Counted from the stretch's first letter, positions 1 to 10,353 are shown. The stretch: 64,000 bases of DNA from Epiperipatus broadwayi (GCA_028023455.1 JAQFVV010000151.1:1149001-1213000); one strand, 5' to 3'. Numbers and translations: made by a program. The notes: generated from the sequence alone by a model not told the origin.

Positions 1-764
1 AAAACTTTAAAGCCTTTCTCTTTCTAAAACATATAATAATAAATTAAAAACATTACTACAACCAATGATGTAAACATTTCTTATAAGTCAAATAACTGGT
101 GTCAATTAAATTCATAGAACATTCTTCTATAAACATAATAAATAATTAGGGAGTATTATAACAGCTCTTTCAGACTGGAAGTTGGTCTAGTAATTTGATA
201 TTTAGTAGATAATCATATAACAAGAGGAAATCTAGAATCTAAATGAGATCATTTACAATATTTATCAGAAATTACTCTACACTAACACAAATGAACAACA
301 ATTAGCCCACTGTGAGTTCCATAAATATCTTCCAAAAAATAATACATAGTCTATAATTCTGTAAAACAGATCAAATAGATATGGCAAAAGCAGAACAGTT
401 CGACCAAACAAAAATACCACAACGCAATAAGCATTGACAATAAGAAATAAAAAAGATAAGTTAAGCTCATAAATGTAAAAACTGTGATAAGTGGGAAAAC
501 ATAATATATAAATGAGAACACAGAAAATCAATATGATTTGACCAGAACAATTTAGAATCAATAAATATATCGAAATAACAATAATTATTGACAAATGAAA
601 GATCACAAATATTATTGCAAAGCAAAATAATTTACTATAAATAGTGATGTCAAAAAAATATGAATTCAAATTAATTGATAAATAATTAAAAGCTAACAAT
701 TTCTAATATATATTTGTTAATATACATAATATCATAGTAATCACGGTAGTGTTATACTAATTAC
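1..764. other. AT-rich sequence, no feature seen
   Basis: No conserved protein, RNA or repeat motif was recognised. The longest open frame (277-699, minus) encodes 140 residues made almost entirely of I, L, F, Y, V and S, which is what T-rich DNA gives by chance. It has no recognisable domain and is not called as a gene. Confidence 0.6.
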
Positions 765-777
765 TTAATTAAAATGC

Positions 778-1129
778 AAATATTTGAAAACCAGGCACTC
801 TTCACAAACCTGGGAGCTTAATTGTAAGTACGGAGGATTTGAACTCAGATTTTCAAGCACCCTTCAACTATCCACACTATCTCATACAACTGATACACAT
901 GACCACACACATGTAGAAAAGATCATGCTAAACCAGCACTCATCAGTTGGTCCAGATTATCATCTCTCACACATATATAACTGATGAGTGCTGGTTTAGC
1001 ATGAAATACGTATATTGGTGATTATTTATCTTTTCTACATGTGTGTGGTCATGTGTATCAGTTGTATGAGATAGTGTGGATAGTTGAAGGGTGCTTGAAA
1101 ATCTGAGTTCAAATCCTTCTTACTTACTT
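778..1129. mobile_element. Inverted-repeat insertion I1, hammerhead family H1
   Basis: A minus-strand copy (about 835-948) is followed head-to-head by a plus-strand copy (979-1116) of the same unit. The insertion lies between perfect 13-bp direct repeats TTAATTAAAATGC at 765-777 and 1130-1142, read as a target-site duplication. The arms are nearly identical, except that the left arm lacks about 24 nt just after the hammerhead stem II. Both outer ends carry GAGTTCAAATCC, a good Pol III B-box (GWTCRANNC). A reversed partial copy in front of a direct copy with a 12-15 bp TSD is the arrangement known for Penelope-like elements. There is no coding capacity. Confidence 0.85.
979..1019 (+). ncRNA. 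Hammerhead ribozyme core, family H1 (stem I lost)
   Basis: The core is intact: CUGAUGA (981-987), stem II GUGCU/AGCAU (988-992 with 998-1002, loop GGUUU), GAAA (1003-1006) and a short stem III closing on AUA (1012-1014). The 3' strand of stem I (UUGGU, 1015-1019) is present. Its partner ACCAA is missing because the palindrome junction falls there. The minus-strand arm has the opposite defect: its stem I 5' strand and CUGAUGA are present, but GAAA and the 3' strand are deleted. Neither arm alone should self-cleave efficiently. Confidence 0.75.
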
Positions 1130-1142
1130 TTAATTAAAATGC

Positions 1143-2149
1143 TTAAATATACTTTTTTTTAAAAGATACACATGTTAAAAAAGTCCTATTGACATTGATT
1201 TAAAGTCTATTTTATTTAATAAATCTTTGCATAAATACTTTTGTTAAAAAAAAAAAAACAATTATATTCATTCATAAGCAAGCACACACACCAAATAAAC
1301 TTGCTTCTGGAGGTTTTTTTTTTCTAAAATTCTATTGATACATGCAGAAAAAAAGATTTTTCTAATTAAAAAAAAAACAATAACACGCACACACACATTT
1401 CTTCATTAATTTTAAATAGTCTATTATTAAAACTAACTATAGATTATTATTAATCTATGAAATTGTCCATTCATTTGTTAAAGAACTGACACACACAAAA
1501 AGTAGAATTTTGTTTTGTTTTCTAAATGAATGTACAGAGGTCAGAGCAGATCTGAGAAATACACTCTTTTCTTAAATGCTATTATCAGGTGCATAGGTTC
1601 AAGGTCATGATTAGCTTCACGTTTGCGCATGACTAATATTGACCCATAACATTTAAGCCAAAACAATATTATTTGCAAGAACTGCTGCAAATATCTTTCA
1701 ACAACATCTATTGAAAATTCTAATTAATTAATGTTAAAGACATTTTTTGGTTCTATTTTTTTTTTTTTTTTTTAGCAATATCTATGTTTCAATTATTTGA
1801 AATACTGTATATATATTTTTTATATTTCTTTGTTTAACAATCTCCAGATTGTAACTAAAAATAAATAAATAAAAATTAAGTCTTATACGAAAATAATAAA
1901 TGCAAATTTACAGTCTTATATATATATATTTCAGCGCATAATTAGTAATGAATGTTTCTCTTAAATACATATGACCCATGCTGCAATTTTTTTCATTGTA
2001 ATTTTTGCAGAGTAAAAGCAATTTTAAAAAAATATATAAAGAGTACAGTATATGTATAGAAGCATATATTATCAATTTTATTAATTATAAAAATGTATAT
2101 GCTGGACTAATTTTTAAATTAAAATGTATTGGAGGTAGATATAAATACA
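1143..2149. other. AT-rich intergenic sequence with homopolymer runs
   Basis: Contains poly-A and poly-T tracts (for example near 1247 and 1760) and short (CA)n and (TA)n stretches. No gene, RNA or defined repeat was recognised. Confidence 0.6.
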
Positions 2150-2931
2150 TACAGTATTTGCCCGCGTATAGGACGCACTTTTTTTCTCTTCAAAATACTC
2201 CTAAAATGTGGAGTGTGTCTTATATGTACAGGTAATCAAAATTATGAGTTGAAATTTCAGTCAGTTTAAAACTTCTGGTTTATATTAATAAATATAAATA
2301 TATATAAGTATTCTATGACATTTTGTCCTTTTGTGAATAAATAAATATTTACAAATACACACACACATTTATATATAAGCGTCCTTATAGCTACAAAATA
2401 TAATATACTCTCATAATCATTTCAATATCAGAGCAAAACATCCAAAATAACTTAATATTCTCATAATTTAAAAAAAAATTATTTTAAAATTAAATGATAT
2501 ATATATAAATGTTATCTCAAAAATATAAATCTATCCACAAGGTAAATAACATACAGTTAAGAAAAGAGACGATCTTCAAAACGTTTAGCTCTGGAGGTGA
2601 ATTTCTGGGTTTCAAGAATGAAGATTAAAAGATACCTAACTACATTGTTCTCTAGTTATATATTTTTTTCATATGTCATAGCATTGGCCGGGAGGCTAAT
2701 CCACAACCATCTGCAACCAACTACTTGCTTGCAAGGCAGCTGCGATGACCTCTCGGCTAACAATGCTTGACTAGTTACATTTTTTTGTAGAAGTAAATAA
2801 CTAAAATTAGTATAGTAAGTAATTATGGAAATCCATGAAAAAATGTGGCAAATTATTATTTTTTTTAAAATGTGTATAAAAAGAGGTGCATCTTATACCC
2901 CGCTGCATCCTATATGCCAGTAACTACGGTA
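2150..2931. mobile_element. MITE-like non-autonomous DNA transposon
   Basis: The two ends are imperfect inverted repeats. The left end reads TACAGTATTTGCCCGCGTAT with GGACGCAC following. The right end, on the reverse strand, reads TACCGTAGTTACTGGCATAT with GGATGCA following. Each end also holds a second copy of the 'cgtcttata' motif. The interior has no open frame. Superfamily is not assigned, and the TSD is unclear (perhaps TA). A SINE sits inside, so the element predates that SINE insertion. Confidence 0.6.
2661..2770 (-). mobile_element. Short tRNA-derived SINE (family S1), nested in the MITE
   Basis: Reverse-strand copy of the about 105-bp S1 SINE: a tRNA-like head with GAGAGGTC..GC near the A-box position, a long variable-arm-like section, the B-box region, GGCC.ATGCTATGACATATG, then an A-rich tail (T-run at 2661-2669). 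The flanks share CTAGTTA(T/C)A at 2652-2660 and 2771-2779, a probable TSD. The B-box is damaged in this copy. Confidence 0.75.
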
Positions 2932-3565
2932 TATAGCAATTTCTCTTTCACTTATTAAGCTTGAATAAACAATAAATGCTAGATGATAGTGCTTAATCAC
3001 TAACTAGAACTGACCCATCCATATACCTTGATAGACTAAGTGGCATAATGAAATAGGAGAAAAATAATTTACTACTGAAAAGCATTATACAAGCCAAGAT
3101 CATACACTGTTTTTATTGATTACATACATGTGTAATTTAACATATCTATAGTGAAAATATGTGTATGTATTATAAACAAACTTTGTAAATAAAGAGTGAG
3201 CAATTATTTGCTAATTCATACTATCTGCTAAAGGACATTAGAACAAAATATAGTACCTGTAGATGCTCCACTGTATATTTTTCACATAAATGTGTACATC
3301 ATTTTTTTAATGTGTTCTTTTCCAATGATTCGATTACTACAGTTCCAATACTTTAAAAGGTTCTAATCATATGTTAGTTATTTTCTGATTGTATTAATGT
3401 CTGATATATGTTACTAATGTTTTTTTAATAATATTATTTTTTATGAGTATAATTAAAAAGATTACCCTAAGAAGATGAAACTACTTTTAGTGAAATGCTT
3501 AATGCTTAATGGGATTTTAAATCTGGTGATGACTTAGTTTCAAGTTAATCATTATGCTGCAACTT

Positions 3566-3886
3566 ATATTACTTTTTTATAAATCTTCTCATATACACTT
3601 TAATGCAATCTTTATATAATTCCTCCTTCATTTTTTTTAACAGTTTCGACTGTCCTGCAGTCTTCATCAGAACTACAACATTTAAACAATTATGGTTATA
3701 TGATTATATGTTTAAATGTTGTAGCTCTGATGAAGACTGCAGGGCAGTCAAAACTGTTAGAAAAAAAAGGAGGAATTGTGTAAAAATTGCATTAAAATGT
3801 ATATGAGATGTATATAAAAAAAAAAAAGTAATATATATGAATATATGAAAAAAAATGCAAAAAAAGTAAAGAAGATATAAGAATAA
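3566..3886. mobile_element. Inverted-repeat insertion I2, hammerhead-like family H4
   Basis: Long palindrome: the arms run from about 3567 to 3690 and from 3710 to 3836 around a short AT spacer. It lies between perfect 13-bp direct repeats TATGCTGCAACTT at 3553-3565 and 3887-3899. About 50 nt of A-rich sequence follows the right arm before the TSD. Each arm carries a hammerhead-like core (see 3643-3670). The ORF covering 3603-3806 is simply the palindrome read through. Confidence 0.8.
3643..3670 (-). ncRNA. Hammerhead-like core, family H4
   Basis: On the minus strand: CUGAUGA (3670-3664), one A, stem II GACUG (3662-3658) pairing perfectly with CAGUC (3652-3648) around loop CAGGA, then GAAAC (3647-3643). 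The plus-strand arm has the same layout at 3727-3753, but GAAA has become AAAA. Only about 2 bp of stem I can be drawn and the stem III loop would be too short, so activity is doubtful. It may be a relic, or may need a dimer context. Confidence 0.5.
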
Positions 3887-3964
3887 TATGCTGCAACTTC
3901 TTATATTAATTTTATAATTAGATTTTAATCTCTTAAACAGTATAGTTTGTATTTTTATCTATTG

Positions 3965-4048
3965 AGAGGTCAGCACAGCCGCCTTACAAGCAGTTATCCC
4001 GCGTTAGCGGGTTCGCTTCCCGGCCGATGCTATGACACATAAAAAAAA
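3965..4048 (+). mobile_element. S1 SINE, 5' truncated
   Basis: Matches the S1 family from GAGAGGTCAGCACAGC through the CGGGTTCGCTTCCCGGCCGA B-box region to GCTATGACACAT and a poly-A tail. The first about 15 nt of the family are missing. The B-box GGTTCGCTTCC is close to consensus. Confidence 0.75.
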
Positions 4049-4049
4049 T

Positions 4050-4732
4050 GTAGATTTATTTACAGAAGTTCAATTTTACAAATTATCCCAACTGCCCCCC
4101 CCTCCCCAATAGCATCTACTTTTAATATTTAGAATTATTCTTATTCTAAACACTCATTTTTCATTATTTATTTGCAATATATGCAAAACTTGGATCAGCT
4201 GATATTAGATTTATTCTTAAAAAAACTGATCGATTAATTTTTTTAAAAAAATCACTTTAGAAAGCTTAAAAATATTTGCGCATTTTAGTTATTAGCAAAT
4301 TTTCTACACAAAAAATAAATTTTCCTTTTTCTTTAAAAAAAAAAATTGTCATAGCCATTGAAGCGCATCTTCTCTAAATGGCTTTGCTTCAGGTTAAACA
4401 AATGATTTAAGGAAGGATATTTAGAATAGCCATAATTTCATAAACAAAAAATTTTTAAAAAGTATAATATTTTATATTAGAAAAATCTTATAAAAAATTA
4501 ATAATTATTAAACTTCAATACTGTTTTCTTCTGTCGCATTTGCATTTTCATCTAATTTTATATATTATTGATAAATAAACTTCGTTTACTGTTTTAATCT
4601 TTGGGATGTGTCCAAAGCTCTGTTTCTTTGAAATATTGTGTTTACTATTTACATACTTTGCTTTATAAATAAATAATACTTCTGTAAATAATATAAATAT
4701 AATATAAAATAACAATTCTAAATTAACCAACT
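4050..4732. other. AT-rich sequence, no feature seen
   Basis: A C-rich run lies near 4090 and poly-A tracts occur. The 60-residue minus frame at 4548-4730 has no domain and no coding character. Confidence 0.55.
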
Positions 4733-4985
4733 TTCCTCACTGTGAAGGCCACAAGCCAGAAACTAGTCTGGGGTTATTGGATGAATAGGCACTAGATAGA
4801 TAGGGATTTTATGCACAAGCCTTCTGGCATCCATTGATTACTCAGGGTGGCACTACTGTACAGAGAATTTTGCCATGTTTAACTGTGATAATACAAAGCT
4901 CACAGGATCAATTTCAGGAGAATCCCCTTCAAACTCTGCCAAACTCCAAATCACCAACTGCTGATTAAAATAGATTAAAATCTTA
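4733..4985 (+). mobile_element. Family H2 hammerhead repeat, partial copy
   Basis: Starts at the hammerhead: TCCTCA (4734-4739), CTGTGA, stem II GGC/GCC with loop CACAA, GAAAC, TA, GTC, TGGGG (to about 4772). One base is missing from CUGANGA, which should abolish cleavage. It continues with the shared H2 body (GCACAAGCCTTCTGGCATCC, then GGTGGCACTACTGTA) and fades out near 4985. No TSD was identified. A 5' end exactly at the ribozyme would fit an RNA that began at a cleavage site, but this copy alone does not prove it. Confidence 0.7.
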
Positions 4986-5768
4986 TATATATTAAGCCAA
5001 TTCTATTTACTTTATTTAAAAGTATAAAAGATAACACTTAACACAACTATTAAATGCATCATTCTTTACAATCAGCAAGCACATATAATTACATTCCAGT
5101 TAAAAGAAATTATAACCCATTTCATTTTTACAAACTTTTCCAATAATATATTATAACGATCCGGAGAAATCTGAGACTTCCCATAAATGCACTACAGGGC
5201 GCCATCACTAGGCATTTGAATCTAGAAAAATTTATATAGTAGGCAGATATGTAAGTTCAAAAAAAATTTATTATATATTGGTTGATTCCGGTCGTTAGCC
5301 CATTGTCACTAGCTCAGTGGAACAGCAAAGATTTATATTTACAATAAATTCTTATCTAAGAATATTTAAAAAAAAAGAATAAAATAAGCCACTGCCAGTA
5401 ATTAACACACAAACATTTATTTACGCACATATATATAAAATTTAGCATTATTTTAGAATGTTTACTTTAGCATTTTAAAATTTAACTTAACTTTTATTTT
5501 AGATTTTAATTTACATTTTTTATTTTATAAGTTCGCACAGATGGATTATAAAGGTTTGTTTTATAAATGTTGAGTATAGATCGGTTACATAGATTAACGG
5601 TCAAAAACATTTCAAAGTAAACATAAACAATCAAAATATAAAGTCATTGATGGAAATGCAGAGGGAAATTTATAAGAAACCCAATAGCATTCATCATAAG
5701 ATGCCACATTTACACCAATAACTTAAAAGACATCCGAAATAAATACATCTTAGATACTCACCATAAGG
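4986..5768. other. AT-rich sequence, no gene seen
   Basis: Slightly GC-richer patches at about 5155-5230 and 5280-5330 do not match any family I recognise. Short stretches near 5565-5600 resemble 6645-6680, which may be an older repeat. Confidence 0.5.
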
Positions 5769-5935
5769 TATCAGTATTTAACATCACATGATCACATTTC
5801 CTATACTAGCACATTAATTGTTGATAAACAGAGCAAAACTCTCCATACAGTATTGCCACCTGTGCTAAACAGAGTAATCAATGGATGCCAGAAGGCTTGT
5901 GCATAAAATCCCTATCTAATGCCTACTCATCCAAT

Positions 5936-5978
5936 ATCCCCATACTAGTTTCTGGCTTGTGGCCTTCGTCAGTGAGGA
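5936..5978 (-). ncRNA. Hammerhead ribozyme candidate, family H2
   Basis: Minus-strand twin of the motif at 6375-6416 with the same elements: UCCUCA stem I strand, CUGACGA, stem II GGC/GCC (loop CACAA), GAAA, minimal stem III closing on GUA, and UGGGGA as the second stem I strand. It belongs to the reversed arm of I3. Confidence 0.7.
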
Positions 5979-6374
5979 GCTTTGGATCTGAGAGCGACAA
6001 GCCTTCTGGCATCCATTGATTACTCTGATTAGCACAGGTGGCAATACTGTATGGAGAGTTTTTCTCTGTTTATCAACAATTAATGTGCTAGTATAGGAAA
6101 TGTGATCATGTGATGCTTAATGGTTTAACACCAATCCTGCCAAATAGGATAGTGGTGGCTATGGTTGTAAAAGAACCAAAGACACCAAAATGTATGGGTG
6201 CTGAACTGAGTTCAGACCCATATGACTATATAAGCTATTGAGCTTAGATTGAAAATATTTTTTGTGTTTTCAATTTCATTCTCATAGTTTTGTAGTTAAG
6301 TAGAGATAAAAGGTGGTTGCTAGAGGGTTGCATTAGATCCTAAGATCTAGATGCAGTGCTCTCAGATCCAAAGC

Positions 6375-6416
6375 TCCTCACTGACGAAGGCCACAAGCCA
6401 GAAACTAGTATGGGGA
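6375..6416 (+). ncRNA. Hammerhead ribozyme candidate, family H2
   Basis: Type I layout. Stem I UCCUCA (6375-6380) pairs with UGGGGA (6411-6416): six pairs including one U-G. Core CUGACGA is at 6381-6387. Stem II is GGC (6389-6391) with GCC (6397-6399), loop CACAA, flanked by an A-A mismatch. GAAA is at 6401-6404. Stem III is minimal (A-U, C-G, 2-nt loop UA). The cleavage triplet is GUA, with the predicted cut after 6410. The weak stem II and III suggest low activity as a monomer; minimal stem III hammerheads are known from PLEs, where dimers help. Confidence 0.7.
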
Positions 6417-6538
6417 TTTTGGATGAGTAGGCATTAGATAGGGATTTTATGCACAAGCCTTCTGGCATCCATTGATTACTCTGTTTAGCACATGTGGCAA
6501 TACTGTATGGAGAGTTTTGCTCTGTGTATCAGTATTTA

Positions 6539-8342
6539 CTGAATGTCTATATATTTTGATCAAATATGAAAACCAAAACCACAATTAACCGATAACGAAT
6601 CCATGCAAGTGTCTATACCCAACTTAAATTTAATGCATTTTTATTTAGAGTGTCAAGTATGAATAGACTACATAGATCGCATTTGAAAAGAAAATATTCT
6701 ATCCTTGTTTAACCTTAGGCCAAAAGTTTGCAGTCAAACCAGCGTCAATCCATCTGATATATTGATGTATTCAATGTAACACGAATATGGCACCACAAAA
6801 ATCATACTGTCAGGAATGTACCTCTGAACAGCAGGGTTAAAAGAGAAAAATTGCCTCTCGTCAGATAGGAATACTACATCTATCTGACAAGAAGAGCAAT
6901 AAAAAAAAAAAACTCCATAGGAAAGGACAGCGGTCATTTTTGCCGACTTATAATCCCATCCATAGGTAAAACGGAAGTGTGTGGCATATACAGCAATTCT
7001 GCCCATAGCGAATCTCATACTACATCTACTAATTACACCAATATATCCAATCCATTGACCTAATTTAACTACGAAACAAATAACCTAAGATTACCCTCCC
7101 CTAATATAACTTTACAAATCTATATAGCCATTCACACCAGACTTAAATTTAACATTTATATAATTTAAATTATCGCAAAACAAAACTCATAAATAAAATT
7201 TAAAGAACAAAAAAAAAAAAAATGGAAATGATTTTACAAAAAAGAAATACATCAAATAAAATTATAACTAATTAATAAATTAAGTTGGTCAGATAGGATT
7301 CCATTTCTCATAAATTAAATAATGAGAAAGTTTATATTTTAAAGTTCTTAGTGTTTCCAAATTAATATTCATTTAAGTTCATAACGTGCTTACTGTTTTA
7401 GAAATGTTCATTAGTTATCCATTGCTTGCCGTTTTGAATCCAATGTTAAAATCCCTCGATGATCCTGTGGTCCTTTTTTAGGAAAAGCGATGTTTCATTT
7501 TCTTTTCTTTTTTTTTATAACAACTGAAGGAATTGAAAGTGTGTCTTTCAATCCCTTCACCTCCAACCCTCTCCAACTTAACACATATCTGTCCTCCTGT
7601 AATAACTAACTAATAATTTCCAAACTTTTCCTTTTACATTAATTTTAAGGATTCAATTTACATTACATCATCGATGTGATGGTCCTTTCGCTGAGGTCCG
7701 ATTCCATTGTTTTTCTCTCCTATCTGACCTTTGCTTATACATTTTAAATGCCCAAGAGCTAGTTTATATTTAACTAATTACATTAATCATTTCCATTTTT
7801 TCAATAACATTAATTAATTTGTTTTGTACACACTTAGATATATTTTTATCTTTAAATCTTTACTGACAATTTAGTTTTAAAGTACTTTTTCTTTTTTTTA
7901 ATAAAGTTTCTTTTTTTTAATTTCTCATCTGTGCGATTTTAAATACATATGAGTTTAGTATAGAATTTTAATTTTCAATTTTTAATTCTTAAAAAAGAAG
8001 TTTTATTTGCAAACTTTTATTTTTTCATGTTTACTAATAAAAAAACAATGTAACGACGTCTGTGCCCGTTACATATCCCAAGAATGGTGTTATTTATGAA
8101 AATTATCATTATTGTTTTGCTTTGTATATAGTTATTAAGTACATATAGAAATTTATTAATTTGATTTTATATAAATCTCCCCAATTGTGTAATTAATACA
8201 TTATAGGGCAATATCTTATATTATTATTATGTATGAATGAAGGCATTTTATTTGCTCTCTATTAGCTAATTTATTAACTATTATATCGCACCTTATATCT
8301 TAAGTTAAATAATGAACTATTAAAGAGCAATTATAATGCATT
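6539..8342. other. AT-rich sequence with one unidentified GC-richer segment
   Basis: No gene recognised. The 94-residue minus frame at 6734-7018 is less T-biased than others and has five cysteines, but it shows no known domain, no splice context and no upstream signals, so it is not called. The rest is AT-rich with poly-A/T runs. Confidence 0.5.
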
Positions 8343-8356
8343 TATTCACAGTCATA

Positions 8357-8604
8357 GTAAGAAAATCAAATCATACATCACATGACTTAATTTAATAAGT
8401 TTGTCTTTACAAATGTAATATAATGAGCATGCTAATAGCTCTAAACAAGCTTTTTCGATAAATGAAAAAGCATTTAAAATCTCACTGACAAGAGCCATTA
8501 GCTCAAAATTGGGTTGGGGACAGGGATAATTCTAGATAGATATTTTAAATGCTTTCTCTTGAGGCATTTATCGAAAACGTTTGGAGCTATTAGCATGGTC
8601 ATTA
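8357..8604. mobile_element. Inverted-repeat insertion I4, family H3
   Basis: The arms (about 8427-8470 and 8560-8604) are inverted copies of the 'AGCATGCTAATAGCTC' block. The left end also carries the H3 terminal block ATCAAATCATACATCACATG. The flanks are 14-bp direct repeats TATTCACAGT(C/A)ATA at 8343-8356 and 8605-8618 (13 of 14 match). The centre holds a decayed hammerhead: CUGACAA (8485-8491), stem II GAGC/GCUC with loop CAUUA (perfect 4 bp), then AAAA in place of GAAA. Confidence 0.75.
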
Positions 8605-8673
8605 TATTCACAGTAATATAAGGCATAGTTCTATAATGTATTAATTATGTAAGTGATTATGTGTGTATAATTC

Positions 8674-10345
8674 GGTACTTGTCTTACAGCTGGGCATGGA
8701 TGCTTGATGGCATTGTTTATGTGCAAAAACACAAAAATGCTATTTACATGGCCACGGCTAATACAACAGTTGTTGTATTAGCCAGTGCAGGCAACTTGAT
8801 GGCATTGCACAGAAATATTATAGCCTGTTTAGTGCTTCATGACACTTCATGTGAATTTGCACAATTCACAGACGGCTACCATATCATCTGAGGATGGTTG
8901 GATTTCAAGTGGTCACAATTGTTGAAATCTCCATACCAGAGTAATTTCATTTCTAATCACACAGTCTGATTTACTGAGAATTGTCACACCATCACTTTCC
9001 TTATACAACTTGGAATGCGCAAAACCTCGGCAAAGGATAGGGCTAAACATGATTTCCCCAAGCTCATGTGGAAACACATTTTCGTGAGAAATCTACAAGA
9101 GAAATAAAATGGCAGAACAGAACAAGCAGATTTTTAAATTGAGTGTTTCCAACACAGAAGCTGACATGGTGGCATTTTTACAGGGAATAATGTCTTCCCA
9201 AATGCCAAGCAATGCCACTGCGGTGAGACCATGAAACTGTACATGTACAAAACAATCTTGCAATTCCGATATCAATCATGCTCCTGTAATCAAAGATCTT
9301 CAATTTGAAACAACACTTGGTTACAGAGCTCCAGAATAATGTTTTTGAAAGTGCTATGGCTCGTATATTACTGGAGCCATGACCAGCTGACTCAAAGGTG
9401 TCCATTTAGAGCTGGACATGTGCAGAAGTTCCATGGTGGAGTGGACCACTGGTCTATGAGAGCTGTGCCACAAAAACCTGGCATCCTGACCTTGTCACAT
9501 CGGAGGGTCCAGTTTGATAGTGGAGATTAATGAGATGCTGTTCAGCCAGAGGAAAAATCACCAGGGCAAGATACTTCCTTATCAGTGAATTTTCAGTGGA
9601 ATGTGCCATGAGACTGGCTGGAGGCCATCAAAGACAACATGAAGGTTCATATTGGCTATCTTCTTCAACTGTTGGAGGGGCTACAAGACTGGATCTGGAG
9701 GCCACCGGTTTCCATCACCTAACTGTCAACCACTATTACCACTTTGTCAACCCTACCACAGACACTCACACCCAAAATGTTGAGCATCTTTGGGACCTTC
9801 TGAAGTGGCAGAACTGCCAAGAAATTTCTGGACAACTATCTGGCAGTTTATGTGGCAACATCTGCAAAAGGATGAAAACCTTTTCCTGTACATCCTATCC
9901 AAGATGGCTCTCATCACCAAACAGAAGCCAATGTAAAGCAACCAAGACTTGTTTTCCTATATCAGTATCTGTGTATTATTTTTGTTATAATTTATTAGGA
10001 AAAAGAATAGAGCCGTTTAAAAAAAAAAAGATTGTGATTTTTTTTATAACATAAATCAATACAAGAAAAAGCAAACAAAAGTTCAAAAAGTTATTTTTGG
10101 TTTGTTTTTATTAATAAGAAGAATTTAGTCCAAACAAAAAGAACAACAAAAAAGGAGAACAAGATTTAATTTTAAAAAAAAAGTTAATACAAATAAAATA
10201 TAATAAAAATTTGTTTTAAAAAAGAACAAAAAAATTTAAAGATGTAGTAGAAAAATAAAGCTTGCAGCCTGGTAATGTTACTTTTGATTGTTTTTGCATA
10301 GAAACAATGCCATCAAGTGGCCATGTCTGGCTTCAGACAAGTACC
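8674..10345 (+). mobile_element. Merlin DNA transposon M1, complete ends
   Basis: Terminal inverted repeats of about 58 bp: the left starts GGTACTTGTCTTACAGC at 8674; the right, on the reverse strand, starts GGTACTTGTCTGAAGCC at 10345. Both continue into CTTGATGGCATTGTTT and a (T/C)ATGTGCAAAAAC-like block. The flanks TATAATTC (8666-8673) and TATAATTA (10346-10353) match at 7 of 8 positions, fitting the 8-9 bp TSD known for Merlin. The total of 1672 bp is a normal full-length size. A 28-bp perfect palindrome (8756-8783) lies just inside the left end. The single transposase gene (9109-9936) is broken. Confidence 0.85.
9109..9936 (+). pseudogene. Merlin (IS1595/ISXO2-like) transposase, inactive
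   Basis: Would catalyse cut-and-paste transposition of M1. The ATG at 9109 starts MAEQNKQIFKLSV; a frameshift follows near 9205, before a cysteine pair (CHCGETMKLY) typical of the zinc-binding N-terminal part. Further frameshifts occur. The DDE domain is recognisable: VEINEMLF at about 9520, FNCWRGYK at about 9665, then GFHHLTVNHYYHFVNP and TQNVEHLW (about 9700-9795). By family comparison the first two catalytic Asp (EIDE, SDCW) are Asn here, and only the third acidic residue (Glu in NVEHLW) survives. The reading ends at TAA 9934-9936. The element is dead. Confidence 0.85.
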
Positions 10346-10353
10346 TATAATTA

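Larger units (their letters stand above)
5781..6526. mobile_element. Penelope-like/retrozyme-like insertion I3, family H2
   Basis: The TSD is a perfect 12-mer, TATCAGTATTTA, at 5769-5780 and 6527-6538. Inside, a reversed partial unit (5781-5993) is followed by a direct unit (from about 5999) that starts again at about 6455. The motif AAGCCTTCTGGCATCC recurs 456 bp apart, so the plus-strand part is a head-to-tail dimer with a truncated second unit. Hammerhead motifs lie at 5936-5978 (minus) and 6375-6416 (plus). This matches the known PLE layout of tandem pseudo-LTRs with an upstream inverted fragment. No ORF of a reverse transcriptase or GIY-YIG nuclease is present, so it is non-autonomous. 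Confidence 0.85.

Noticed and set aside
277-699. 140-residue minus-strand ORF, longest hydrophobic frame
   Set aside because: Composition is only that of T-rich DNA read in frame; there is no domain, splice signal or homologous pattern.
6845-6900. CTGACGA on the minus strand near 6860 as a further hammerhead
   Set aside because: No GAAA follows at the right distance and stem I is absent.
6734-7018. 94-residue minus-strand ORF with several cysteines
   Set aside because: No known motif, no splice or promoter context, and not repeated elsewhere in the window.
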